Source of the DNA: RUG023 sp900315435
GTDB taxonomy: Bacteria > Spirochaetota > Spirochaetia > Sphaerochaetales > Sphaerochaetaceae
DNA: 64,000 bases
Direction: 5' to 3'
NCBI GenBank assembly: GCA_902788205.1
Contig: CADAJJ010000006.1
Coordinates: 1-64,000, forward strand
The notes beneath the pieces are model-generated. The model made no database searches and was not told where the DNA came from. It saw nothing but the letters and a program-made list of their open reading frames with translations. The translations under genes were made by a program, and so were the position numbers. Each line of letters starts with the position of its first letter. Position 1 is the first letter of the stretch. Below, piece after piece: positions 8,767 through 17,512 of this stretch.

Positions 8767-10968
8767 TTAGCGAGTTTCCCAGGAGAGCACCCGTTTTTTC
8801 ATCCCTTCGACATCCAGCACGCCATAGGCGAACCCTTTGCGTACCAGCTCTTCTGGCACATACGGGTCGTATTTCTCGAAGACGGGAACCTCGTTCGGAA
8901 AGACCAGGTCGAGCGGGTCGAACTTCCTGGAAACCTCTTCCCGCACCACCTGGAAGAACTCACAGGCGTCAACCTGCATGGTGAAGCGAAGGTAATAGGG
9001 GCGCGAGGATACCAGGCTCTTCAACCCAAGACGGCTGGCGCACTTGATTTTCAACAGCCGTTCAAGGGCGAGAAAAGCGAAGGTGCCAAGCCAAGGAAAC
9101 AGCGCGTACATGTTCCCGCCAAGGTGGATCAAAGGCCGTTCCATGCCTGACTGGAAGAAGATTTTACGTGCCTCAAGAAGACGGGCGCGGGCATGTCGCA
9201 GAAGATAGGGATAGACCGTATCCTCGGACAGCACCTCATACATCCGCTCCAAGATATGGGTGTGGATGTCGCCCGCCACATCGCCGAAATAGGCAGGAAT
9301 CGAACCCTTGACCAAGGTGACCAAGACACGTAGTTGCTTGTGGTCGACCTCGTCGACATTCCAGACACGGCCTGCGATGGCGATCTTGTTGCCCGGTTCC
9401 GGTGGGCGGACAATCGTGCCCAGTTCCTCACTGCCCGCATGGACTGAATACTCGACATTCTCCTGGAAGACCGCGTAGAACTTGAAGGAATTGACCACCC
9501 TCTCTCCGGCAATCCCGACAATCAGGCCTCCATTTTCCGTCTTCTCGATATGGTTGATGGCAAGCAGATGCCTCAAAAGCAACCGGTAATCATCCTGGCT
9601 GACATGCGAGAAGCTGGAAAGGGACAACACCTTGGAGGCCAGTCCGGCAGGTGTCATCTCTCCGTCAGCCGCCAACGTGCTCATCGTCTGGTGATACAGC
9701 AGGCTGAACGGCAACCGGCCCATCCGTGGCGGTTCGACAAAGTGCTCCTCGATAGAGAGCTGGACCAGAGCGATTCCCTGGATCAGGCGCCAAGGAATCC
9801 GGTCGGGACTGATTGCCCGGCTGTCCTGGTGCTCTTCGCGCATGACGAACCACATCTCCGAGGGACTTCCCCGCCGTCCGGTCCGTCCCAGCCTTTGCAG
9901 GAAGGCGCTGACCGTATAAGGGGCGTCAATCTGGAAGGCCCGTTCCAAACGGCCGATATCGATTCCTAGTTCCAGTGTCGCCGTGGCGCAGACCGACTTC
10001 AGCGACAGCTCGTCCTTCATTTCCGCCTCGGCGTCCTCGCGAAAGGAAGCGGAAAGGTTTCCATGGTGGATCAGGAAACGGTCGGGTTCGTGGCGCACCT
10101 CGCACATGTGCCGGAGCTGCTGGCAGACAGTCTCGCACTCTTCCCGAGAATTGGTGAACACCAAGCACTTGTGGCCAGCTGAATGGGTGAAGATATAGGC
10201 GATTCCCGGATCCGGGGCGTCGACCTTGTGCGGGACATCTTCTCGCGGCATCTCCCCCGCCTGCGGGTCGGAATGGTAGAAGTGCTCCATCGAGAGACGC
10301 CAGACGTCCTTGCCACCGTCAAACCGGGGAATCGCCACCCGTCTCCGGCTGCCGGACCCGAGCAGGGTTCCCGCATCCTCGGGATTGCCGATGGTGGCCG
10401 ACAGCCCGACCCTGCGGGGGTCGCAGCCCGCCCCGCGGGCAAGGCGCTCGATCTGGCAGATGGTCTGCAGCCCCCGGTCGCCCCGAAGCAACGCGTGGAT
10501 CTCGTCGATGACGATGAAGCGGAGATCCCCGAAAAGGGATGGAAGGGCCATGTGCTTATGGATCAGCATCGATTCCAGCGATTCAGGGGTGATCTGCAGG
10601 ATGCCAGAAGGATGGCGGAGCAGTCTCCGCTTCTGGCTGTCAGGGACATCTCCATGCCAACGGGTCACCGGGATGCCATGATTCTCGCAAAGCTCGCCAA
10701 GCCGCTCGAACTGGTCGTTGATCAAGGCCTTCAATGGGGCGATATAGAGCACGCCGATGGTGGAAGAAGGGTCTTCCTCAAGCAACGTGAGAATCGGGAA
10801 GAAGACCGCTTCGGTCTTGCCGCTGGCGGTCGAGGCCGTCAACAGCAGGTTGTCGTCGCTGCCAAACAGCACCTCGCCAGCGGCATTCTGCACCGCCCTG
10901 AGAGCATTCCACCCGCTTTTGTAGATAGCGTCCTGGATGAAGGGGGCATAGCGGGAAAAAACGTCCAT
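8767..10968 (-). CDS. Lhr-like superfamily II DEAD/DEAH helicase (BrxHI-like), third gene of the TerB/ATPase/helicase unit
   Basis: A 733-residue superfamily II helicase. Visible motifs: Walker A TASTASGKTEA (43-53), motif Ia APLKALINDQF, motif II IDEIH (~155), motif III LSAT (~193), motif V LGIDIG (~345) and motif VI QRLGRTGRRG (~365). The spacing and the long C-terminal half (winged helix, then a beta-rich region with VPVFEKYDPYVPEEL at the end) fit the Lhr family rather than RecQ or Cas3; BrxHI of type 2 BREX loci belongs to the same family. It starts 8 bases after the ATPase gene. The likely job is ATP-driven 3'-5' DNA or RNA:DNA unwinding as the effector or remodeller of the unit. No nuclease domain is seen in it. 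Confidence 0.85.
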   Translation of the reverse strand: MDVFSRYAPFIQDAIYKSGWNALRAVQNAAGEVLFGSDDNLLLTASTASGKTEAVFFPILTLLEEDPSSTIGVLYIAPLKALINDQFERLGELCENHGIPVTRWHGDVPDSQKRRLLRHPSGILQITPESLESMLIHKHMALPSLFGDLRFIVIDEIHALLRGDRGLQTICQIERLARGAGCDPRRVGLSATIGNPEDAGTLLGSGSRRRVAIPRFDGGKDVWRLSMEHFYHSDPQAGEMPREDVPHKVDAPDPGIAYIFTHSAGHKCLVFTNSREECETVCQQLRHMCEVRHEPDRFLIHHGNLSASFREDAEAEMKDELSLKSVCATATLELGIDIGRLERAFQIDAPYTVSAFLQRLGRTGRRGSPSEMWFVMREEHQDSRAISPDRIPWRLIQGIALVQLSIEEHFVEPPRMGRLPFSLLYHQTMSTLAADGEMTPAGLASKVLSLSSFSHVSQDDYRLLLRHLLAINHIEKTENGGLIVGIAGERVVNSFKFYAVFQENVEYSVHAGSEELGTIVRPPEPGNKIAIAGRVWNVDEVDHKQLRVLVTLVKGSIPAYFGDVAGDIHTHILERMYEVLSEDTVYPYLLRHARARLLEARKIFFQSGMERPLIHLGGNMYALFPWLGTFAFLALERLLKIKCASRLGLKSLVSSRPYYLRFTMQVDACEFFQVVREEVSRKFDPLDLVFPNEVPVFEKYDPYVPEELVRKGFAYGVLDVEGMKKRVLSWETR

Positions 10969-10976
10969 CTTCTACC

Positions 10977-12308
10977 TCAGACCGAGAAGGTCTTGTAGTC
11001 CCCGGACGCCTCGTCGTCGACAGCCCCGGATTTGGCAAAGGTGAAATCTTCGGACTTGAGCAGGCTCTCCATCCGCATATCCGGATGCTGGTACAGCAGA
11101 TCGAGCAACTCGATGAAGTCGCGGATGACCTCACGTGGAGTGATGTGCTGGTCGCTGCCGATACGCTCGTACTCAAGCTTGATGAAAGCGGCGATTTCCT
11201 TGTCGCCGATGTGGCTCTGGTAGCCGTACAGACCGCTGTGGATATCTGCCAGTTTGCCACAGAGCACCACCATCTCCTCAGGAGAAAGGGGGTCGAGACG
11301 GATTACCGGAGCCAGAAGGTCCCGCGCTCCCGGTTGGGAGAAGCGGCCTTCGGTCAGACGCGAGCGGAGCGCCTCATAGCTGTAGATACCCCGCCGGCGG
11401 TCCTCCAAGGTCTCAGGAGTCGCTCCCATCAGGAATCCGATATACCGTGCCTTGCCCTGCAATGCGTCATTGTACATGGCCAGAAGCTTCTCGTAGTTGT
11501 ACTGTCTGCTCTGTGAGTTGGGAATCTTGGCGATGTTGATCAGCTCGTCGACCATGACCAGCATTCCCTGGTAACCGGCAAGGCGGAAGAAAAGGGCGAA
11601 GAGTTTCAGATAGTCGTACCAGTCGTCATCGGTGATGATGATGTTCACCCCAAGTTCCTGCCGGGCCTCCCTTTTGGTCTCGTACTCGCCCCGGAACCAA
11701 CGGACCACGGCATCCTTCTTCTCGTCGTTCCCCTCCAGATAGGCATGGTAGTACGACGAAAGCAGACGGGCGAAATCAAAACCGTGGACCATCTCCCCGA
11801 GGGAGGAGGTGACTGCGAGAATCTCTTTGTCCACCGCCTGGGAGAAGGCGGGATCGTCCATCGGAAGCCCGTTCTCCGTGGCCGCTTTGGTTTCCGCGGC
11901 GCTGATCCAGCGGTCGAGAATCAAGGTGAGCGCGCCCCCCTCCGGCTTGGTCTTGGTCGAAAGGTTGGCAACCAACTCCCGGTAGGTGGCAAGCCCTTGT
12001 CCGGAAGAGCCGTGAAGCTTGCGCTCCGGTGAAAGGTCCGCGTCCATGACGATGAAGCCTTTGTCCATCGCATAGTTCCTGAGGGTCTGCAGCAGAAAAC
12101 TCTTGCCAGCCCCATAGCGTCCGACGATGAAACGGAACGAGGACCCGCCAGCAGAGATGCTATCCACATCATGCAGCAACGCCTGGATCTCCAGTTTCCT
12201 TCCGACCGTGATGTAGGGGAGCCCGATACGGGGCACCACTCCTCCCTTCAGGGAATTGACAACCGTCTGCGCGATACGTCTGGGTACCGCCTTCTTCTGT
12301 TCACTCAT
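10977..12308 (-). CDS. BrxD-like P-loop ATPase (DUF2791 family)
   Basis: A 443-residue ATPase of the DUF2791 family, which includes BrxD of type 2 BREX systems. Walker A is FIVGRYGAGKSF (about 60-71), Walker B is GMLVMVDELIN (~245-255). The opening residues, RRIAQTVVNSLKGGVVP and PYITVGRKLEIQALLHDV, are the usual BrxD start, and the C-terminal part includes LDPLSPEEMVVLCGKLADI. Its ATG overlaps the TerB gene's stop by 4 bases, and the helicase begins 8 bases after its own stop, so the three proteins are probably made together. BREX genes for the methyltransferase (PglX) and the phosphatase (PglZ) are absent nearby, so this is not a standard BREX locus. ATPase activity is well supported; the DNA-defence role is inferred. 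Confidence 0.85.
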   Translation of the reverse strand: MSEQKKAVPRRIAQTVVNSLKGGVVPRIGLPYITVGRKLEIQALLHDVDSISAGGSSFRFIVGRYGAGKSFLLQTLRNYAMDKGFIVMDADLSPERKLHGSSGQGLATYRELVANLSTKTKPEGGALTLILDRWISAAETKAATENGLPMDDPAFSQAVDKEILAVTSSLGEMVHGFDFARLLSSYYHAYLEGNDEKKDAVVRWFRGEYETKREARQELGVNIIITDDDWYDYLKLFALFFRLAGYQGMLVMVDELINIAKIPNSQSRQYNYEKLLAMYNDALQGKARYIGFLMGATPETLEDRRRGIYSYEALRSRLTEGRFSQPGARDLLAPVIRLDPLSPEEMVVLCGKLADIHSGLYGYQSHIGDKEIAAFIKLEYERIGSDQHITPREVIRDFIELLDLLYQHPDMRMESLLKSEDFTFAKSGAVDDEASGDYKTFSV

Positions 12309-14053
12309 GCTCTATCGTTCCTCAGGATGGCCCTGAGGTCCTCCCGGTAATCTTCCATCAGGACCAGCCGGTCCTCTTCACAGGTGACCACGGTATCTCC
12401 GACGCGGTCCAGAAACGCCTCGTTGACCACATCCGCCACCATGCTGGGTTTCAGGTGGTGGTTCCTCAGCAACTCGCCCGGATCCTTACCCGCCAGCAAG
12501 GTGGCAAGCACCTGCAGGTAGGGTGCATCCAGTGCCGTCCCGCTGGAACCTGCGGCGGGGACAGGCGCATCCGTTACATCCTCCAGTTCCGACTCGGTCA
12601 ACAGGCTGTCCCGGGTCTCGTAGGAATCGCTGCGGATCTGGCTGAGCCCGGACAGGTCGATGGTGATGCAGGGTCTCGATGCCGCAAGTTTCTCCTTGCG
12701 GTCCTGGTCGATGACCTCCTGGATGCAGGAGCATGCCCAGCCATCATCCTCCTTCATCTTCAGCGCCCGTCCCCGTTTCAGATAGGAACGGAACATCCGG
12801 TCGGCAGCGTGCGCCAAGGAGCGGATCGGCTGCAAATCCGCATCCATCCGGTTGTAGGCGGTCTGGATCCATTTGCCGTGCTTGTACTGATAGCTTCGGA
12901 AGGGGTTCAGCTGATAGCTCTCCGCATCGAATGTCTCCTTCTCGTTGACCAGCGCCCCGCCTAGCGGGAACCAGAACGAGTGTTTCGGTTTTCCGAAACA
13001 CTTGGGGAAAAGCCGCAGTTCCGCGTTCATCTTCCTCCATGCCTCGGCGAACAGATGCTCGCCCTCCTCTACCCCTCCGGCAATCACAGGGGATCGGAGG
13101 AGTGACTCGTTTCCGAGGAAGGCGAGCGCCTGGCAGATTTCGTGGTCGTTCCCGTCGGAAAGCGCCATCAGCGTCTGGTCCCACTTCTTGAGCTGGACGT
13201 CCTGGTAGGGTTCCGCAGGCAGCTTGTGCATGACCGCGTAGCCGAACATCCACCATCGAAGCGTGTTCCTTGCTTGTCCTTCATCCGGGCGGATTTGGTA
13301 ATAACCCTCGTCAAAGCGTCGCATCAGCTCGAGGCATCCTTCTGCGGTCGTGGACCCGATTCCATTGAGGAGCTCGTACTGGTAGATCCGTTGGAACGTG
13401 ATGGGCGCGGTCGGATATTGCCCGTTACGCACCTTGGCACGCCAGGAAAAATATCCTCTGGCGGCCTTCGGGCTGAGGTCATAGTAGGTGGGGTACGGAA
13501 TCGTCGGGGCAGTATCCCACGGGACGTCGTCCTCGTAGTCTTTCATGCAGAGCGCCATCAGATAGAAGTTCTTCCAATGTTGATAAGGGGATCCGTCACC
13601 CCGGAAGTAGATCTGGTACATGCTCCGTATCCGGTGGGGAATATCCTCCTGCCGGGGAATGGGGGTCTCGGTGAAAAGCGCGGGCTGGACAAGCGTCACC
13701 ACCGCACCATGCTGGCTGGCCTGCTGCATCGCGCGGGACAGAAGCGAACGGACGACCGATGGCTCGCAGTCCGTGCCCAATCTCACCCCGATCCATGGAA
13801 ACCCGTGCATGTGATGCGGCAAACCCAAGCAATCTTCGTGCGAGGCGGCAAGCGGCGCGTTCCCGCACTTGATGTCGCAGCATTCCGTCAGCTCGTCGGT
13901 CGCAGGATCTCGCTTGCGTATCAGGACCGCCACCCACTCGCCAGATCCGGGAGCGGTGATGACGGAGAAGCCGGGCCACTGGGCCCCCCTGTGCAGCACA
14001 TGCGCATGATAGGTATACTCCGCGTAACGTTCTACATCAGCCAACCGCATCAT
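12305..14053 (-). CDS. TerB_N/TerB_C-domain protein with an MmcQ/YjbR-like N-terminus, first gene of the putative defence unit
   Basis: A 582-residue protein with three recognisable regions. Residues ~20-125 (GEWVAVLIRK, CDIKCGNAP, LPHHMHGFPWIGVRLG) resemble the MmcQ/YjbR DNA-binding fold. Residues ~150-350 form the TerB_N domain, with FSWRAKVRNGQYPTAP and YQYELLNGIGS, the signature of that family. Residues ~500-580 match TerB_C (PSMVADVVNEAFLDRVGDT). TerB_N/TerB_C proteins have been predicted to act in DNA-processing stress or phage-response systems together with ATPases and helicases; here exactly such partners follow. ATG at 14053 (tandem ATGATG) has a GGGAG upstream. A palindrome lies at its promoter. 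The TerB_N call is strong; the MmcQ/YjbR similarity is my own reading and less certain. Confidence 0.75.
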   Translation of the reverse strand: MMRLADVERYAEYTYHAHVLHRGAQWPGFSVITAPGSGEWVAVLIRKRDPATDELTECCDIKCGNAPLAASHEDCLGLPHHMHGFPWIGVRLGTDCEPSVVRSLLSRAMQQASQHGAVVTLVQPALFTETPIPRQEDIPHRIRSMYQIYFRGDGSPYQHWKNFYLMALCMKDYEDDVPWDTAPTIPYPTYYDLSPKAARGYFSWRAKVRNGQYPTAPITFQRIYQYELLNGIGSTTAEGCLELMRRFDEGYYQIRPDEGQARNTLRWWMFGYAVMHKLPAEPYQDVQLKKWDQTLMALSDGNDHEICQALAFLGNESLLRSPVIAGGVEEGEHLFAEAWRKMNAELRLFPKCFGKPKHSFWFPLGGALVNEKETFDAESYQLNPFRSYQYKHGKWIQTAYNRMDADLQPIRSLAHAADRMFRSYLKRGRALKMKEDDGWACSCIQEVIDQDRKEKLAASRPCITIDLSGLSQIRSDSYETRDSLLTESELEDVTDAPVPAAGSSGTALDAPYLQVLATLLAGKDPGELLRNHHLKPSMVADVVNEAFLDRVGDTVVTCEEDRLVLMEDYREDLRAILRNDRA

Positions 14054-14070
14054 GGCACCAGCTCCCGTGT

Positions 14071-14090
14071 ATGATACTTATCATATTATA
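14071..14090 (-). promoter_or_regulatory. TATAAT -10 box and adjoining 14-base palindrome upstream of the TerB/BrxD/helicase operon
   Basis: On the minus strand a perfect TATAAT (14085-14090) is followed at once by an inverted repeat with arms ATGATA and TATCAT separated by 2 bases (14071-14084), 18 bases before the start codon. The position, over the expected transcription start, is that of a repressor site. No good -35 is seen at 17 bases. The regulator is unknown. Confidence 0.5.
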
Positions 14091-14284
14091 AGCACTCTGG
14101 CAAGAAGAACCGAACCATACCCAGACATATCGTATGGTCCAGCCCATTTTTCCGCCAGGACAACCTGTCTCCTACGCCATTTCCACGACTTGGCATTTTT
14201 CGGTTCCAGAAATGTGTTTTGCATGGTGACACCCATCCATTCTCTTTGTATAATGAAACCACAATATCTGAGGGGGAAAAGGAC

Positions 14285-15463
14285 ATGCAGTTGCACCTGT
14301 ATGCCATTTGTGCCGCCGACATCATGGGCTGCATATTGCTCATGCTTGTTTTTGTTTGCCTGCGCACAAGACTGGCCAACCACACGTTGAAAAATAGGAT
14401 CTTCACATACAGCACCCTGCTGTGTGCCGTCGCCTGCCTAGGAGACTTGGCCGTCTGGAGCATCGACGGCAATCCGTCCGTGCCTGTCCGGGCCATCGCT
14501 CTCGCATTGGACACCGTCATATACATCCTGTTCCTGGCGGTTGTCGTGCTGTGGAATGCCTTCCTCTGCGCCCATCTCTATCGAAACGACCAGGCAACCA
14601 TCATCCGGAAAACGCTTCCCGTTTTGATTCCCGCCGGTACCGTCTGCATCCTCACGCTCCTTAATCTGCGTTTTTCTTTCCTTTTCTCCATCGACGGGCA
14701 GGGATGGTTCCACTACGGCCCGGTCTTCCCGCTCTATCACCTAGTTGCCGCCTACGGCTTGGCCTATAGCATTGTCGTCTACCATCGGTTTCTCAAGGAG
14801 AACGGCCATCTGGAGTTCTTCCCGGTCTCCGTGTTCCTCTTTCCCATCATCCTCGGCTATTTGGTCCATATCATCGTGCCCGGACTGTCCGTGGGATGGG
14901 CAGGTACCGCCATTGGCATCGCCGGCATCGCCCTCTGCCTGCAGAACGAACTCTCCTTCACCGATGACCTGACAGGGTTGTACAACCGCACGTATCTGGA
15001 TTGTCTCGAGGACCTGCTGGTGAAGAAAGGCAAACGTACCCGGATCGGGGGGCTGATGGTCGACGTCAACATGTTCAAGAACATCAACGATTCCTTCGGC
15101 CATGTGGCGGGAGACTCCGCCCTTGTCGACCTGGCGAACATCTTTCGCTCGACCATGAAGGTCGGCACCATCGTCATCCGATATGCGGGGGACGAGTTCA
15201 TCCTGCTGACCGCCAACGCCAGCAAGGAGGAGCTCGAGCGCCAGATCGAAGCCATTGGCCGGGGCGTCGAGCAATTCAATGCCAGCAACTCCCGACCTTA
15301 CATGCTCTCCCTGTCCTATGGCATGGGCCTCTACGAGACGGGCATGAGCATGGACCAGTTCATCAAGAAGCTGGATGCTTCGATGTACGGTTTCAAAAAG
15401 GCCTTCTACCAAGCCCATCCGGAACTCAGCAGAAGGCAAAGCGACCTGCCGGTTTGCGAATGA
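14285..15463 (+). CDS. Membrane-bound GGDEF-family diguanylate cyclase (AGDEF variant)
   Basis: A 392-residue protein. Residues 1-~215 hold about seven hydrophobic helices (e.g. DIMGCILLMLVFVCLRTRL, TVIYILFLAVVVLWNAFLC), a membrane sensor of unnamed type. The GGDEF domain begins with DDLTGLYNRTYLD (~226) and carries the A-site as YAGDEF (~300) in place of GGDEF; the AGDEF form is known to be compatible with c-di-GMP synthesis. The allosteric I-site RxxD five residues upstream is missing, so product inhibition is unlikely. ATG 14285 is preferred to upstream starts because an AGGGGG lies about 9 bases before it and it opens the hydrophobic region. Its signal and target are unknown. Confidence 0.88.
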   Translation: MQLHLYAICAADIMGCILLMLVFVCLRTRLANHTLKNRIFTYSTLLCAVACLGDLAVWSIDGNPSVPVRAIALALDTVIYILFLAVVVLWNAFLCAHLYRNDQATIIRKTLPVLIPAGTVCILTLLNLRFSFLFSIDGQGWFHYGPVFPLYHLVAAYGLAYSIVVYHRFLKENGHLEFFPVSVFLFPIILGYLVHIIVPGLSVGWAGTAIGIAGIALCLQNELSFTDDLTGLYNRTYLDCLEDLLVKKGKRTRIGGLMVDVNMFKNINDSFGHVAGDSALVDLANIFRSTMKVGTIVIRYAGDEFILLTANASKEELERQIEAIGRGVEQFNASNSRPYMLSLSYGMGLYETGMSMDQFIKKLDASMYGFKKAFYQAHPELSRRQSDLPVCE

Positions 15464-15601
15464 CGGGATTGACAACCTGATTGGAAGAGGGACTGGCGGG
15501 TTGCCATCTTGCGTATCCGTAGAGTTGCCGTATACACTTGTCTCCGCGTGGAGAGAACATATGGATTTTCTGCACGATAGCGCAATGCTAAGGGAGCACA
15601 C

Positions 15602-17374
15602 ATGAAGAAAAAAACCATTATCATCGGCATCGTCGTGGCGTTGCTTGTCGTCGTCGCGGCAGTGCTTGGCTACTTCAACAATCGTCCGCAGAAACTGGAC
15701 GGAGGTTTGAAACCTGGCACCTACACCGCTACCGAGAAAGGATTCGGGGGCGATGTCACCGTCACCGTGACGGTCGGTTCGAGCAAGATCACCGCGGTCG
15801 ACATCAAGGGAGACAGCGAGACTCCGACTGTCGGAGGCGCCGCGATCAAGCGTCTCGGACCCGCCATCATGAAGGCACAGAGTCCCTATGTGGACGGCAT
15901 CAGCGGAGCTACCGTCACCTCGAACGCGGTCCGCGCCGCCGCTGTCGCGGCTCTTGTCCAGGCAGGCATGGAAGGACAGGCTCCTGCTCCTGCCCCGCAG
16001 GCGCAGAGTACCGCTCCAGCCCAGCGTAAGAGCGAAACGCTGACCACTGACGTGGTCGTCATCGGTGCCGGTGGCGCAGGAATGACCGCAGCACTCCACA
16101 TCGTCGACGCAGGGAAGTCGGTCATCCTGCTTGAGAAGCGTGCGATTGCCGGCGGCAACTCCAACCTGGCCACCGCGGGCATGAACGCCGCCGAAACCCA
16201 TTACCAGAAAGAACAGGGCATCGAGGACAGTGTCGAGCTGTTCTACGAGGATACCATGAAGGGCGGACACAACCTTGGCGTCCCCGCTCTCGTCCGCACC
16301 CTGGCCGAAAAAAGCGCCGCTGGCATCGACTGGCTGGATTCCATCGGAGCCCCGCTGGCGAAGATCTCCACCACGGGCGGACAGTCCAAGCCCCGCACCC
16401 ACGCACCTGCGGATGGGTCCGCAGTCGGCAGCTACCTGGTTTCCAAGTTCCTGGAACAGCTGGAGGCGAAGAACGTCAACATCATGTACGAGACTGCCGC
16501 CACCAGCCTGCTGACGGACGGCGGCAAGGTCGTCGGCGTCAAGGCCGAGGGCAAAGACGCCGATTACACGATCAATGCGAAGGCGGTCATCCTGACCACC
16601 GGTGGCTTCGGCGCCAACCTCGACATGATCGCCAAGTATCGCCCCGACCTGGTCGGCACTATCTCCACCAACGCCCCTGGCATTACCGGTGACGGTATCG
16701 TCATGGCGCAGGCTGTCGGCGCCGGCTTGGTCGACATGGAGCAGATCCAGCTTCACCCGACCGTCGAGCAGAGCACCGCGGCCCTGATTACCGAAGGTGT
16801 GCGTGGCGATGGCGGCATCATGGTCAACGCGCAGGGCAAGCGCTTCACCAACGAGATGGGTACCCGCGACGCCGTTTCCGCCGAAGAGCTGAAACAGGAC
16901 GGACAGTACTCCTACGTCATCTTCGACCAGGCTATCCGCGAGGGACGAAAGGCCATCGAGAAGTACGTCACCCGAAATCTGACGGTCCAAGCCGACACGA
17001 TCGAGGGCCTCGCCCAGAAGCTCGGAATGGATCCGGCTACCCTGAAGGCCACACTCGATGACTGGAACGACGTGGTTGACGGCAAGAAGCAGGACACGTT
17101 CGGACGCACCACCGGCATGCCGATCGCCTTGGTCAAGGCCCCGTACTACGCCATCAAGGTCGCCCCGGGCATCCACCACACTATGGGCGGCGTCAAGATC
17201 AACGAGCATGCCCAAGTCGAGACAAGCGACGGCACGGTGATTCCCGGCTTCTTCGCCGCCGGCGAGGTTACCGGTGGAATCCATGGCGGAAACCGCATCG
17301 GCGGCAACGCTGTCTGCGACTTCGTCGTCTATGGCACGATTGCGGCGGAAAGCGCCCTTGCTTCCCTGCGGTAA
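15602..17374 (+). CDS. FMN-binding/FAD-dependent fumarate- or urocanate-reductase-like flavoprotein
   Basis: A 590-residue flavoprotein. Residues 7-27 form a single membrane anchor. Residues ~35-110 are an FMN_bind domain with the flavinylation motif SGATVTS (~100), where ApbE attaches FMN covalently. After a Pro/Ala/Gln linker the FAD domain starts at VIGAGGAGMTAALH (~150). Active-site features of the flavocytochrome c/fumarate reductase family are present: TEGVRGDGG, EMGTRDAVS, HHTMGG and GGNRIGGNA. There is no CxxCH, so electrons do not come through haem as in Shewanella FccA. Size and domain order match urocanate reductase (UrdA), but the substrate (fumarate, urocanate, acrylate derivative) cannot be decided. 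It probably acts as an anaerobic electron sink. A terminator follows 27 bases downstream. Confidence 0.88.
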   Translation: MKKKTIIIGIVVALLVVVAAVLGYFNNRPQKLDGGLKPGTYTATEKGFGGDVTVTVTVGSSKITAVDIKGDSETPTVGGAAIKRLGPAIMKAQSPYVDGISGATVTSNAVRAAAVAALVQAGMEGQAPAPAPQAQSTAPAQRKSETLTTDVVVIGAGGAGMTAALHIVDAGKSVILLEKRAIAGGNSNLATAGMNAAETHYQKEQGIEDSVELFYEDTMKGGHNLGVPALVRTLAEKSAAGIDWLDSIGAPLAKISTTGGQSKPRTHAPADGSAVGSYLVSKFLEQLEAKNVNIMYETAATSLLTDGGKVVGVKAEGKDADYTINAKAVILTTGGFGANLDMIAKYRPDLVGTISTNAPGITGDGIVMAQAVGAGLVDMEQIQLHPTVEQSTAALITEGVRGDGGIMVNAQGKRFTNEMGTRDAVSAEELKQDGQYSYVIFDQAIREGRKAIEKYVTRNLTVQADTIEGLAQKLGMDPATLKATLDDWNDVVDGKKQDTFGRTTGMPIALVKAPYYAIKVAPGIHHTMGGVKINEHAQVETSDGTVIPGFFAAGEVTGGIHGGNRIGGNAVCDFVVYGTIAAESALASLR

Positions 17375-17401
17375 CCTTGCCAGATAGAATAGATACGACA
17401 G

Positions 17402-17434
17402 GAGAGTCGGGCTTTTCATGGCCCGACTCTCTTT
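17402..17434 (+). terminator. Rho-independent terminator after the flavoprotein gene
   Basis: An 11-base perfect stem (GAGAGTCGGGC with GCCCGACTCTC) around an 8-base loop, followed by TTT. It separates the flavoprotein gene from the TetR gene. Confidence 0.8.
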
Positions 17435-17512
17435 GTCCTCCCAGCAAGCATATTTGGCTTCCCGTGCAAATCACGCTATACTGGTGACCACCGAAACCAA
17501 GAGGAAGGCCAC

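Noticed and set aside
8767..14053. Complete BREX locus
   Set aside because: BrxD-like and BrxHI-like proteins are present, but no PglX methylase, PglZ phosphatase, BrxC or BrxA/B gene lies in the window.
14741..17419. Very long open frame (892 codons) on the minus strand opposite the flavoprotein and diguanylate cyclase
   Set aside because: It is antisense to two well-recognised genes, has a Gly/Asp/Val-rich low-complexity translation and no family motif; high GC removes stops in this frame.
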